Notes under the pieces: generated by a model
Database searches by the model: none
What the model was told of the DNA's origin: nothing
What the model saw: only the letters and a program-made list of their open reading frames with translations
Assembly (NCBI RefSeq): GCF_902498825.1
Contig: NZ_LR701459.1
Coordinates: 1,246,001 to 1,310,000 of the forward strand
DNA from: Rhizobium sp. EC-SD404
Lineage (GTDB): Bacteria > Pseudomonadota > Alphaproteobacteria > Rhizobiales > Rhizobiaceae
Length of the DNA stretch: 64,000 nt
Direction of reading: 5' to 3'
Part shown: positions 26,792 through 35,829 of the stretch, piece by piece
Layout of the letters: every line of letters starts with the position of its first letter
How positions within the stretch are numbered: the first letter of the stretch is position 1
Translations under genes and position numbers: made by a program

Positions 26792-27421
26792 ATGAATATC
26801 TCAGTCCTTCTCAAAGCGGCCGATGCGCCGGAAACCGCCCAGGACTGCCGCCGGCGTCACATCATGGAATCCGCCGAGCGATGCTTCGCGCGATCGGGAT
26901 TCCACAAGACGTCGATGCAGGAGATTTGCGCGGAGGCTGCGATGAGCCCCGGCGCGCTCTATCGCTATTTCAAATCCAAGGAAGCGATCATCGAGGCGAT
27001 CTGCCTGGATGAGCGGCAGCGTTGCCATGGCACGCTGGAGCCACTTCTTGTGGAAGGCGATTTCACCGAAGCATTGGTGGACATGGCCATGGCCTATTTC
27101 GAGCAGATGCGCAGGCCTGGTGCCACTCCCATGATGCTTGAAGTCTTTGCGGAGGGCCTTCGCAACGGCGCAGTCGGCCGAAACTTCTTGGAAAACGAAG
27201 CAATGGTGCGCGAGCACATCAGTGAATTTGTCCAGCGGGCAGCGGATCGCGGCGACATCGATGCATCGGTCGACCACGATGCGGCGATCGGGATGATGAT
27301 GGCGCTGGGGGAGGGCATCGTCATGCGTTCTGCCATCGATCCAGCGCTCGAGCCGGAGCGTATCCGCCCCATGCTGGCCGCGATGATCGACGCGGTGTTC
27401 GGGCGCGGAAAGCGGGGCTGA
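26792..27421 (+). CDS. TetR-family repressor of the RND pump
   Basis: A protein of 209 aa. The DNA-binding domain is complete: [50 protein letters not shown] (about 25-75), with the recognition helix GALYRYF. The C-terminal ligand domain is TetR_C-like without a recognised ligand. An in-frame TTG lies 18 bp upstream of the chosen ATG. It is transcribed toward the RND genes about 195 bp away and has a perfect palindrome just upstream of its start, so autoregulation and control of the pump are likely. Confidence 0.88.
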   Translation: MNISVLLKAADAPETAQDCRRRHIMESAERCFARSGFHKTSMQEICAEAAMSPGALYRYFKSKEAIIEAICLDERQRCHGTLEPLLVEGDFTEALVDMAMAYFEQMRRPGATPMMLEVFAEGLRNGAVGRNFLENEAMVREHISEFVQRAADRGDIDASVDHDAAIGMMMALGEGIVMRSAIDPALEPERIRPMLAAMIDAVFGRGKRG

Positions 27422-27616
27422 AGATTTTTCGTCGCCGCCGACCTTTGGCGGATGACGCAGACTGAATGGCATGCATTGTCGGAAACACGACCGCTCGATG
27501 GCCGCAGAGTCCTTGTACTCTTCAAAGCCTCGATGCGCGCTTTCGCGGAACCAGTAACGATGACCGAAGCCTTGGACTATCCTTCGCACACGCCACGCGC
27601 GGGTGACATTGGGGGG

Positions 27617-28789
27617 ATGCGCGGATGGGCAATGCTCGTTTTCGCAGCATCGCTTCTCGCTGCACCCATGGCCTTCGCGCAGGAACCGCCTCAGACTCCG
27701 CAAGTGCGCGCCCCGGCTATTTCGACAGTCGAGGCACGTGAAGGCGAGATCGCGACGACAGCCACGGTCACCGGGACCCTGGTTGCCCGCGAGGAAGTCA
27801 TCGTCGGCGTCGATGTCGAGGGCTTCAAGATCATGGAGGTCCTCGCGGAGGTCGGAGACACCGTGAAGGCCGGTCAAGTGCTCGCGCGTCTCGACGGGGC
27901 GACCATCGACATCCTCCTTGCCCAAAACACCTCGCAGCTAGCGAGGGCGGATGCCGGCATTGCTCAGGCGCGGGCGACGATCGCTCAGGCCGAAGCCGCC
28001 AAGCTCGAAGCGGACTCGGCCCTGGAGCGTGCGCAGAGTTTGACGGGCAGCGGCGTGACGGCACAGCAGACGCTGGATCAGCGGATTGCTGCGGCAAGTT
28101 CGGCCGAAGCGCAGCTGAATTCGGCGCGCCAGGGCCTGGAACTTGCGCTTGCCGACAAGACCCTGGTCGAAGCGCAGCGGCGCGAGATCGATCTGAACAT
28201 GACCAAGACGGAGATCAAGGCACCGACCGACGGACTTGTGCTGTCGCGATCGGCGAGGATCGGCGCGGTCGCATCGCCTGCAGCAGAGCCGCTTTTCCGA
28301 CTGGCCGAGGACGGCGACGTTGAATTGAGCGCGGATGTCACGGAAACGAGCCTTGCCTCGCTGACAACCGGTATGGCGGTCCACGTCACCCCGGCGGGGT
28401 TCTCGAAGCCCGTGGAAGGCGAAGTGCGGTTGATCTCCCCGCAGATCAACGCCGCAAGCCGGCTTGGTGAAATGCGCGTCTCACTCGAAGCCGATCCGGC
28501 GCTTCGGCCAGGCGCGTTCGCGCGCGGTGTCGTCGAAGTGGCCAGTTCCAACGGTGTCATCATACCTCTATCCGCGCTTGTCGTGACCGATGGTGAGGCC
28601 ACCGTGCAGGCCGTGGTGGAAGGGCGCATCGAAACCCGCACCGTGACGACGGGCTTGCGGACGGCTGATCGTGTCGAAGTGTTGACGGGCCTCGAGCCCG
28701 GCGAGGTGATCGTCAGGCGAGCCGGATCTTTCGTGCGGGACGGCGACGCCGTGACAGCTGTGGCTCAGGCCGAGAGCGGGGACCAATAG
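27617..28789 (+). CDS. RND efflux periplasmic adaptor subunit
   Basis: A membrane-fusion protein of 390 aa. The chosen ATG (preceded directly by a run of G) opens a Sec signal MRGWAMLVFAASLLAAPMAFA-Q; earlier in-frame codons would bury it. The biotinyl-lipoyl domain halves (GVDVEGFKIMEVLAEVGDTVKAGQVLARLD and TEIKAPTDGLVLSRSARIGAV) flank a hairpin (AQARATIAQAEAAKLEADSALERA). The beta-barrel and membrane-proximal domains follow. It ends 2 bp before the permease, forming an operon. No outer-membrane TolC-like gene is in the window. Confidence 0.92.
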   Translation: MRGWAMLVFAASLLAAPMAFAQEPPQTPQVRAPAISTVEAREGEIATTATVTGTLVAREEVIVGVDVEGFKIMEVLAEVGDTVKAGQVLARLDGATIDILLAQNTSQLARADAGIAQARATIAQAEAAKLEADSALERAQSLTGSGVTAQQTLDQRIAAASSAEAQLNSARQGLELALADKTLVEAQRREIDLNMTKTEIKAPTDGLVLSRSARIGAVASPAAEPLFRLAEDGDVELSADVTETSLASLTTGMAVHVTPAGFSKPVEGEVRLISPQINAASRLGEMRVSLEADPALRPGAFARGVVEVASSNGVIIPLSALVVTDGEATVQAVVEGRIETRTVTTGLRTADRVEVLTGLEPGEVIVRRAGSFVRDGDAVTAVAQAESGDQ

Positions 28790-28791
28790 CC

Positions 28792-31700
28792 ATGAACTGG
28801 AACATCTCCGCCTGGTCGATCCGCAACCCGGTTCCGTCCATTCTTCTCTTCGTCGTGCTGGTGGTGCTCGGTTGGGTCTCGTTCCTGAACCTGCCCATCA
28901 CGCGCTTTCCGAACATCGACGTGCCGGTCATCTCCGTCGTCATCACCGAGTCCGGTGCTGCGCCAACGGAGCTCGAAACCCAGGTCACCAAGCTTGTCGA
29001 GGACAGTGTTGCCGGCATTGCCGGGATCGACGACATCCAGTCGACCGTCACGGACGGTCAGTCCATTACCTCGGCGATCTTTCGGCTCGAGGTGGATACC
29101 GATCAGGCGCTGAACGACGTCAAAGACGCGGTCGCCGAAATCCGGGCAGACCTGCCGCGTACGATCGACGAACCGATCATCAGTCGCGTCAACGTCGAGA
29201 ACCAATCGATCGTCACCTATGCCGCTTCCGCGCCGGGCATGACGCCGGAAGAACTTTCCTGGCTGGTCGACGACGCAGTGATCCGCGAGCTGCAAGGCCT
29301 GCCGGGTGTCGGTCAGGTCGACCGCATGGGTGGCGTAACCCGCGAAGTCCACGTCGAGCTCGATCCAGATCGTCTTCTCTCGCTGGGCATCACCGCGGCA
29401 GAGGTCAACGCGCAACTGCGCGCAACCAACGTGAACCTGCCCGGGGGACGCGGCGATTTCGGCGGGCAGGAACAAACCATCCGCACGCTCGCCTCCGCCG
29501 ATTCCATCGAAACGCTGTCGCAGACGAGCATCGCACTGTCGGGTGGGCGCACGGTGCGCCTTGGTGACATCGGAACCATCTCCGACAGCTGGGAAGAGCC
29601 GCGCGCGTTTGCCTCGCTCGATGGCAATCCGGTCGTGTCTTTCTCGATCTACCGCGCCAAGGGCGCAAGCGACACGTCGGTCGCCGATGCCGCTGCAGCC
29701 AAGGTGGCAGAACTCGCCGCGCTCTATCCGGACGTCACCTTCTCGAAGATCGACGACAGCGTCACCTATACCTACGGCAACTTCGAATCCGCGATGCATA
29801 CGCTGGTCGAAGGTGCCGCGCTCGCCGTCATCGTGGTGTTCCTCTTCCTGCGCGATTGGCGGGCGACGCTGGTCGCGGCGATAACCTTGCCGCTTGCAGC
29901 CATTCCCACTTTCTGGGCACTCGACATGATGGGCTTTTCGCTCAATCTCGTCAGCCTGCTCGCCATCACGCTCGTCACCGGCATTCTGGTCGACGATGCG
30001 ATCGTGGAAATCGAAAACATCGTCCGACACATGCGCATGGGCAAATCGCCTTATCGCGCGGCGATGGAGGCGGCCGACGAGATCGGTCTCGCCGTCATCG
30101 CGATCACCCTGACCATCATCGCCGTATTTGCGCCGGTGTCCTTCATGGGCGGCGTTGCGGGCCAGTATTTCAAGCAATTCGGCCTGACGGTGGCCGTCGC
30201 CGTGTTCTTCTCGCTGCTCGTCGCGCGTCTCATCACGCCGATGCTCGCGGCTTATTTCATGAAGAACCATGGCGAGGAAGACGAGCGCGAAGGCTGGCTG
30301 TTGCGCGGCTACACCCGGTTCCTCAGAGCCACGCTGCGGTTTCGCTTCGTGACGCTCGCTGTCGGTGTCGGCCTTTTCGCGGCCTCGGTCTGGAGCATCG
30401 GCTTCCTGCCGACCGGCTTCATTCCACGCGAGGATTCCTCGCGTGTCGTGACCTCCGTCGAGCTGCCGCCGGGCTCCACGCTCGACGATACCCGCGAGAC
30501 CACCAACGCGATTGCCGCCAGCCTCAAGGATATTCCCGAAGTCGCATCGGTAATGGTCGTCGGCGGCTCCAGCCCGACAGGCACGCTCGAAGTCCGCCGT
30601 GCGTCGATCATCACCAATCTGGTGCGCAAGGGCGAACGCGAACGGACGCAGTTCGATGTGGAGGAGGAGATGGCTGCCCGCATGGCGCAGGTGCCGGATG
30701 TCCGTTTCTTCAACGTCAATGAGCGTGGCGAACGCGAATTGTCGGTCGGCGTTCTCGGCCAGGATGGCGCACAGGTCGCGGAAGCGGCGCGGATGCTGGA
30801 AGAAGAAATGCGCGATGCGCCGATGTTCTCCAATCCATCCGCCATGTCGGCCTTCGACCGCCCGGAAATCCGCATCACGCCTAGGCTCGATCAGGCTGCC
30901 GATCTCGGCATCGCCCCCGAATTGATCTCGCAGACGATCCGTGTCGCCACCATCGGCGATGCGGGCGCCAATCTCGCCAAGTTCAATCTGCCGAACCGGC
31001 AGATCCCGATCAAGGTGCAGTTGAACGACACCGCGCGCAACGATCTCGCGACCATCCAGTCCATGCGCATCCCGACCGGCAATGGCGGGACCGTACCGCT
31101 GACGGCAGTGGCCGATGTCGGCTACGGCCAGGGTGCATCGACGATCGACCGGTTCGACCGCGAGCGGCTGGTGAAGGTCGGCACGGGCATGGCCGCCGGC
31201 TACGAGATCGGGCAGGGCACGGAATGGATCATGGCCAGTGAGGCTGTGAAGAATTTTCCCGCCGGTGTGCGTATCCAGGAAACGGGTGATGCGGAAATCC
31301 AAGCGGAGGTATTCTCCGGCTTCGCGACCGCCATGGGCGCCGGCATCATGATGGTGCTATGCGTGCTCATCCTGCTGTTTGGTTCGTTCTTCCTGCCGAT
31401 TACGATCCTGGCGTCCCTGCCACTGTCGATCGGCGGCGTGGTGCTTGCGCTTCAGCTGACCAACAACGCCGTCTCCATGCCCGTCGTCATCGGTATCCTC
31501 ATGCTAATGGGCATCGTGACGAAGAACTCGATCATGCTGGTCGATTTCGCGGTCGAGCAGGAAAAGCACGGCATGCCGCAGATGGATGCCATCGTCGATG
31601 CAGGCCGCAAGCGTGCGAGGCCGATCATCATGACGACGCTTGCCATGGCGGCTGGCATGATCCCGGCAGCGCTCGGCACGGGCGAGGGCGGTGAGTTCCG

Positions 31701-31947
31701 TGCGCCCATGGCGATCGCCGTCATCGGCGGACTGCTGGTCTCGACGCTTCTGTCGCTGATCTTCATCCCGTCCTTCTACACGCTGATGGACGACCTCACG
31801 CACCAGGCCTCGCGTCTGGCCGGCTGGATACTCAAGCCCAATGCGCCGGACGAGCCTGACCTTCCGACCGGTGGTCATGGGGGTGGTGACGAGGCGGATG
31901 AGCGGGACGACCGGAAGCGTTATCCGATGCCGATTGCGGCTGAATGA
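28792..31947 (+). CDS. RND efflux permease, AcrB/HAE1 family
   Basis: An inner-membrane proton-driven pump of 1051 aa, normal for the family. It shows the N-terminal helix (NPVPSILLFVVLVVLGWVSF), two large periplasmic loops with porter-domain repeats, and helices 4-6 with LLAITLVTGILVDDAIVEIENIVRHM carrying the paired Asp for proton relay. The second half has GIVTKNSIMLVDFAVEQEKHG and TTLAMAAGMIPAAL. The cytoplasmic tail ends in a Gly/Asp-rich stretch. It is co-transcribed with the adaptor. Substrates cannot be told from sequence. Confidence 0.94.
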   Translation: MNWNISAWSIRNPVPSILLFVVLVVLGWVSFLNLPITRFPNIDVPVISVVITESGAAPTELETQVTKLVEDSVAGIAGIDDIQSTVTDGQSITSAIFRLEVDTDQALNDVKDAVAEIRADLPRTIDEPIISRVNVENQSIVTYAASAPGMTPEELSWLVDDAVIRELQGLPGVGQVDRMGGVTREVHVELDPDRLLSLGITAAEVNAQLRATNVNLPGGRGDFGGQEQTIRTLASADSIETLSQTSIALSGGRTVRLGDIGTISDSWEEPRAFASLDGNPVVSFSIYRAKGASDTSVADAAAAKVAELAALYPDVTFSKIDDSVTYTYGNFESAMHTLVEGAALAVIVVFLFLRDWRATLVAAITLPLAAIPTFWALDMMGFSLNLVSLLAITLVTGILVDDAIVEIENIVRHMRMGKSPYRAAMEAADEIGLAVIAITLTIIAVFAPVSFMGGVAGQYFKQFGLTVAVAVFFSLLVARLITPMLAAYFMKNHGEEDEREGWLLRGYTRFLRATLRFRFVTLAVGVGLFAASVWSIGFLPTGFIPREDSSRVVTSVELPPGSTLDDTRETTNAIAASLKDIPEVASVMVVGGSSPTGTLEVRRASIITNLVRKGERERTQFDVEEEMAARMAQVPDVRFFNVNERGERELSVGVLGQDGAQVAEAARMLEEEMRDAPMFSNPSAMSAFDRPEIRITPRLDQAADLGIAPELISQTIRVATIGDAGANLAKFNLPNRQIPIKVQLNDTARNDLATIQSMRIPTGNGGTVPLTAVADVGYGQGASTIDRFDRERLVKVGTGMAAGYEIGQGTEWIMASEAVKNFPAGVRIQETGDAEIQAEVFSGFATAMGAGIMMVLCVLILLFGSFFLPITILASLPLSIGGVVLALQLTNNAVSMPVVIGILMLMGIVTKNSIMLVDFAVEQEKHGMPQMDAIVDAGRKRARPIIMTTLAMAAGMIPAALGTGEGGEFRAPMAIAVIGGLLVSTLLSLIFIPSFYTLMDDLTHQASRLAGWILKPNAPDEPDLPTGGHGGGDEADERDDRKRYPMPIAAE

Positions 31948-32073
31948 AACTTGCCAAAGCCGGTTGCGTCACTGAACGCGGCCGGCAAGCTGTCGCGTCA
32001 AAACGTCCATTGGCAAAATGCAACCGCGCTCCATCTTACGAGTTACTAAGATAACAACAAGAAGGAGCATTCC

Positions 32074-32583
32074 ATGAGCAAAGCAACGAAGGCGCTGGAT
32101 CCCAAGCCCCGGGAAGAAAACGTCAATTTCGGCCTCGACGCCAAGGCGCGCGAGACAATCGCGCAGAACCTGTCGGCCATCCTGGCGGACACCTATGCGC
32201 TTCTGGTCAAGACGCATATCTATCACTGGAATGTCGTGGGGCCGCTGTTTCACTCGATCCACGAGATGACTGAAGTTCAGTACAACGACCTCTTCAAGGC
32301 GACGGACGAGATTGCCGAACGCATTCGTGCGCTGGGCTACCGCGCGCCGGTCGTTGGCAACAAGGGCCATGATATCGTCATCGAGCTTGGTGCCGAGAGC
32401 AAGACCGCCCATGCCATGATCGACGACCTGATCGCCGATCACGAGAGCACGATCCGCAAGATGCGCGAAGCCGCCGAAGTCGCCGAAGAGGCAGACGACT
32501 TCGTGTCGCACGACATGCTGGTCGGTCGCATGACCATCCACGAAAAGACCGTCTGGATGCTACGCGCGCTCGTTACCGAGTGA
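32074..32583 (+). CDS. dps: Dps-family ferritin-like DNA protector
   Basis: A protein of 169 aa. The dinuclear ferroxidase residues occur in KTHIYHWNVVGPLFHSIHEMTEVQYNDLFKATDEIAERI (His, His, Asp, Glu pattern), as in Dps dodecamers that oxidise Fe(II) with H2O2 and shield DNA. A Lys-rich N-terminal tail (MSKATKALDPKPREEN) could contact DNA. A strong ribosome site AAGAAGGAG lies 7 bp before the ATG and a textbook terminator follows, so it is monocistronic. It lies 126 bp after the RND permease. No EcfG motif is visible upstream. Confidence 0.93.
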   Translation: MSKATKALDPKPREENVNFGLDAKARETIAQNLSAILADTYALLVKTHIYHWNVVGPLFHSIHEMTEVQYNDLFKATDEIAERIRALGYRAPVVGNKGHDIVIELGAESKTAHAMIDDLIADHESTIRKMREAAEVAEEADDFVSHDMLVGRMTIHEKTVWMLRALVTE

Positions 32584-32610
32584 GCGCCGCCATCCTTGCG
32601 TCGTAAAGAG

Positions 32611-32635
32611 AGCCGCACGCCGACCGCGTGCGGCT
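32611..32635 (+). terminator. Rho-independent terminator of dps
   Basis: A perfect 10-bp stem AGCCGCACGC / GCGTGCGGCT with a 5-nt loop, followed by TTTTC. It lies 27 bp after the dps stop. Confidence 0.9.
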
Positions 32636-32714
32636 TTTTCTGTCGAGGTGGAGGTGTTCGCGCGGCGATGGTCGATGCCTCCGGTGACGCCTTCCTGTTC
32701 ATCCGCTGCCGAAT

Positions 32715-32755
32715 TTGTACGCAAAATGCGTCTTCAAAGGGCTTCTTGTATACAA
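32715..32755. promoter_or_regulatory. Candidate GntR operator pair upstream of the TRAP operon
   Basis: TTGTATACAA at 32746-32755 is a perfect 10-bp palindrome of the kind bound by FCD-type GntR regulators. A degenerate copy, TTGTACGCAA (8 of 10 matching), lies at 32715-32724, 31 bp away or about three helical turns. The site is 118 bp before the TRAP solute-binding gene. Confidence 0.55.
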
Positions 32756-32872
32756 TTTTCCGGCGTTGATCGGCTTAACAGCCTTCTAATTCATGATCTT
32801 CTGATCTGGCATGGGCATTGCTTGCGTTGGTTCGCATCTTCCCAAGCGCACTTCCAGATCTGAGGACATCCC

Positions 32873-33955
32873 ATGAAACGCCGCAACTTCCTGACAGCAT
32901 CCGCGCTCGCAACGGCAAGCGTTCCATTGGCCGCCCCGTCCATCGCGAGGGCGCAGGACACCTTTACCTGGCAGATGACGAATGCCTACGGACCCGGTTC
33001 GCCTTTCTACGTGGAAGGCCCGGGCAGCCCGACGGATTTCTGCGCCAAGGTCGAGCGCATGTCGGGCGGACGGTTGCGCATCCAGCATTTTGCCGCCGGC
33101 GAACTGATCCCGGCGCTCGAGGGCTTCGATGCGGTCTCATCCGGGACGGTCCAGATGAATGCGGCCAACTCCTACTTCTGGGCCGGGCGCGTGCCTGCCG
33201 CGCAGTATTTCACCACGGTCCCGTTCGGCCTCAACTTCCAGGGCCAGAACGCCTGGCTCTATCATGGCGGCGGCATGGAGCTCTGGGACGAACTCTACGA
33301 GCCGCTGGGCGTCAAGGCGCTGCCCATGGGCAACACCGGCGTGCAGATGACCGGCTGGTTCCGCGAGCCGATCGAGACCGTCGAAGATTTCCGCGGCCTG
33401 GTCATGCGCATTCCGGGTCTCGCTGGACGCGTCTATGCGACGCTCGGCGTCGATGTCCGCCTTCTGCCGGGCGGTGAAATCTTCCCGGCGCTCGAGCGCG
33501 GCGTCATCGACGCGGCCGAATTCGTCGGCCCCTACCAGGATCGTCGTCTCGGCCTGCAGAACGCGGCGAAGTACTACTACACCACCGGCTGGCACGAGCC
33601 GTGCAACGTCACGGAGCTTTTGATCAATCGGGCAGCCTGGGATTCGCTGCCGGACGATCTGAAGGCGATCGTCGAAGCGGCCGCCATGGCCTGCAACATT
33701 GAAAGCCACACCTGGTGCGAAGCCACCAACGCGGAAGCGCTGGCCGACCTCGTCGAAAACGAAGGCGTCATTGCCGACACGCTGCCGGAAGCTGTCGTCG
33801 AGGCACTGCGCGAAGCCACCATGGCCGTGCTGGAAGAGGGTGCCGCCGCCGATCCGAGCGTTCGAAAGGTCCACGACGCGTTCATGGCGTTCAAGGCCCA
33901 GCACGACCAATGGTCAGGTGTTTCCGAGCGGCCGTTCCACAATATGGCCGGCTGA
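32873..33955 (+). CDS. TRAP transporter solute-binding protein, DctP family
   Basis: A periplasmic receptor of 360 aa. The N-terminus MKRRNFLTASALATAS ... SIARAQ is a twin-arginine-type signal (RRNFL). DctP features include ETVEDFRGLVMRIPGLAGRVYATLG with the conserved Arg that binds the ligand carboxylate, and GVIDAAEFVGPYQDRRLGLQ. This belongs to the group that binds 2-oxo acids or related compounds (the DAAEFVGPYQD segment resembles TakP-type proteins), but the ligand is not certain. It is first of a dctPQM set followed by a gamma-glutamyltransferase-family gene. Confidence 0.92.
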   Translation: MKRRNFLTASALATASVPLAAPSIARAQDTFTWQMTNAYGPGSPFYVEGPGSPTDFCAKVERMSGGRLRIQHFAAGELIPALEGFDAVSSGTVQMNAANSYFWAGRVPAAQYFTTVPFGLNFQGQNAWLYHGGGMELWDELYEPLGVKALPMGNTGVQMTGWFREPIETVEDFRGLVMRIPGLAGRVYATLGVDVRLLPGGEIFPALERGVIDAAEFVGPYQDRRLGLQNAAKYYYTTGWHEPCNVTELLINRAAWDSLPDDLKAIVEAAAMACNIESHTWCEATNAEALADLVENEGVIADTLPEAVVEALREATMAVLEEGAAADPSVRKVHDAFMAFKAQHDQWSGVSERPFHNMAG

Positions 33956-33961
33956 CGTGGC

Positions 33962-34498
33962 ATGATCGCAATCATCGAAAAGGCTGCGAACGGCACTGCG
34001 CGTGTCGTTCGCATCGTCGGCCAGACGGCGGCGTGGCTCGGTCTCGCGCTTGTGCTTCTCGTCGCGTTCAACGTGCTGTCGCGCTACGCGTTCGGCATCA
34101 GCAGCGTCGCGACGCAGGAAGCCGAGTGGCACCTGATGGCGGCAGGTGCTCTGTTCGGCATGTCCTATGGATTGAACCAGGGCGGCGAAGTCCGGGTCGA
34201 CGTTCTTTACGACAAGTTTTCTCCCGAGCTGAAAGCAACGATCGACATCATCGCAGCGCTGATGCTGATGCTCGCGTCGATCTTCATCGTGTGGCTGTCG
34301 ATCAACTACGTGCATCAGAGCTACGCGATCGGCGAAATCTCCCCCGACCCTGGCGGCCTGCACTATCGCTTTCTGCTGAAGGCCCTCATTCCCGTCGCCT
34401 TCGTTCTGCTCGCGCTTCAGGCGCTGTCGATGATGCTCGAAAACATCGTGCGGCGCGCACATCTGAAGCAGCCTCTCGCCAATCCGGACACGCACTGA
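33962..34498 (+). CDS. TRAP transporter small permease, DctQ family
   Basis: A protein of 178 aa with four membrane helices, including AWLGLALVLLVAFNVLSRYAFG, QEAEWHLMAAGALFGMSYGL and LMLASIFIVWLSINYV. The conserved Glu-Trp-His (AEWHLMAAG) and the R-VDV segment of DctQ are present. It starts 6 bp after the receptor gene and ends 1 bp before the large permease. Confidence 0.92.
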   Translation: MIAIIEKAANGTARVVRIVGQTAAWLGLALVLLVAFNVLSRYAFGISSVATQEAEWHLMAAGALFGMSYGLNQGGEVRVDVLYDKFSPELKATIDIIAALMLMLASIFIVWLSINYVHQSYAIGEISPDPGGLHYRFLLKALIPVAFVLLALQALSMMLENIVRRAHLKQPLANPDTH

Positions 34499-34499
34499 C

Positions 34500-35825
34500 A
34501 TGCCATTCACCGAGTTTCTGGCGCTCGCCATGATCGGCGCCTTCTTCGTCATGCTGATGGCCGGCATTCCTGTCGCCATCTGTCTTGCGGTCACTGGGTT
34601 CGTGTTCGGTTATGCGGGCTTCGGGCCCATGCTGTTCAATCTGGTGCCGGCGCGCATCTACGGGGTCATCACCAACTACACGCTGCTGGCATTGCCGCTC
34701 TTCATCTTCATGGGCCTGATGCTGGAGCGATCGAAGATCGCGGAGCAATTGCTTGACGTGATCGGCTTGGCGATGGGCGGCATTCGCGGCGGCATGGCGC
34801 TCGCGATCATCATCGTCGGAGTCCTGATGGGCGCGGCGTCCGGCGTCGTCGGCGCCACGGTGGTGACGCTTGGCCTCATCGCGCTCGCTCCGGTGCTCAA
34901 CCGCGGTTACGATAAGGGTGTCGCGACCGGCGTGATCTGCGCTTCGGGCACGCTCGGGCAGATCATTCCGCCGAGCCTAGTCTTGATCCTGCTGGCCGAT
35001 ATTATGGGCCAGTCGGTCGGCACGCTGTTTGCCGCGGCGCTCATTCCCGGTCTTCTGCTGTCGGGCATGTTCGTCCTCTACATCATCGTGCTGGGCCTGA
35101 TTAAGCCCGGCTCCATGCCGCCGATCCCGCAAGCCGAGCGGGATGCCATCTCAGGCCGCGAACTGGCGGTGAAGCTTCTGCAGGTCGTCGCACCGCCCAT
35201 CGCTCTGATCTTTCTGGTCTTGGGCTCGATCATCGGCGGCGTCGCGGCGCCGACCGAAGCAGCCTCCATGGGCGCGCTCGGCTCCATCCTGCTTGCGGCG
35301 TTCACCGGTCGGCTGACCTACCCGATGATGCGCGAGGTCGTGCGGGCGTCGTTCATTGCCTCGGCCATGGTGTTCATGATCCTGATCTTCGCGCAGCCCT
35401 TCGCATTGGCATTCCGCGGTCTCGGCGGCGAGCGTCTTGTCCATGACGTGTTCACGATGGTGCCCGGCGGTCTGGACGGCCAAATCCTTTTCCTGATGAT
35501 CCTGATCTTCTTCCTCGGTTTCTTCCTGGAATGGATCGAGATTTCCTACATCGCGCTACCGCTGTTCCTTCCGGTTTTCGCCAGCGCAGGCGCCGACCTC
35601 ACCTGGATCGCCATTCTCGTTGCGGTGAACCTGCAGATGTCGTTCCTGACACCGCCCTTCGGCTGGGCGCTCTTCTTCCTAAAAGGCGTCGCGCCGCCGG
35701 GCGTGACCACGCTCGATATCTATCGAGGAGTTGTGCCCTTCATCGCGATTCAGGCATTGGCGGTGCTGATGGTCTATCTGTTCCCGGGCCTTGCGACATG
35801 GCTGCCGGAAGCAATCGGTTGGTGA
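34500..35825 (+). CDS. TRAP transporter large permease, DctM family
   Basis: A sodium-coupled permease of 441 aa with about twelve helices. Typical segments: LALPLFIFMGLMLERSKIAEQLLDV, GAASGVVGATVVTLGLIALAPVLNRGYDK, GTLGQIIPPSLVLILLADIMGQSVG, and TPPFGWALFFLKGVAPPGVT near the C-terminus. It completes the dctPQM set. The next gene starts 4 bp after this stop. Confidence 0.94.
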   Translation: MPFTEFLALAMIGAFFVMLMAGIPVAICLAVTGFVFGYAGFGPMLFNLVPARIYGVITNYTLLALPLFIFMGLMLERSKIAEQLLDVIGLAMGGIRGGMALAIIIVGVLMGAASGVVGATVVTLGLIALAPVLNRGYDKGVATGVICASGTLGQIIPPSLVLILLADIMGQSVGTLFAAALIPGLLLSGMFVLYIIVLGLIKPGSMPPIPQAERDAISGRELAVKLLQVVAPPIALIFLVLGSIIGGVAAPTEAASMGALGSILLAAFTGRLTYPMMREVVRASFIASAMVFMILIFAQPFALAFRGLGGERLVHDVFTMVPGGLDGQILFLMILIFFLGFFLEWIEISYIALPLFLPVFASAGADLTWIAILVAVNLQMSFLTPPFGWALFFLKGVAPPGVTTLDIYRGVVPFIAIQALAVLMVYLFPGLATWLPEAIGW

Positions 35826-35829
35826 TGAC

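Noticed and set aside
28765..31302. A long minus-strand open frame opposite the RND permease
   Set aside because: The plus-strand product is an unmistakable AcrB-type pump; the opposite frame is a composition artefact rich in Arg, Asp and His.
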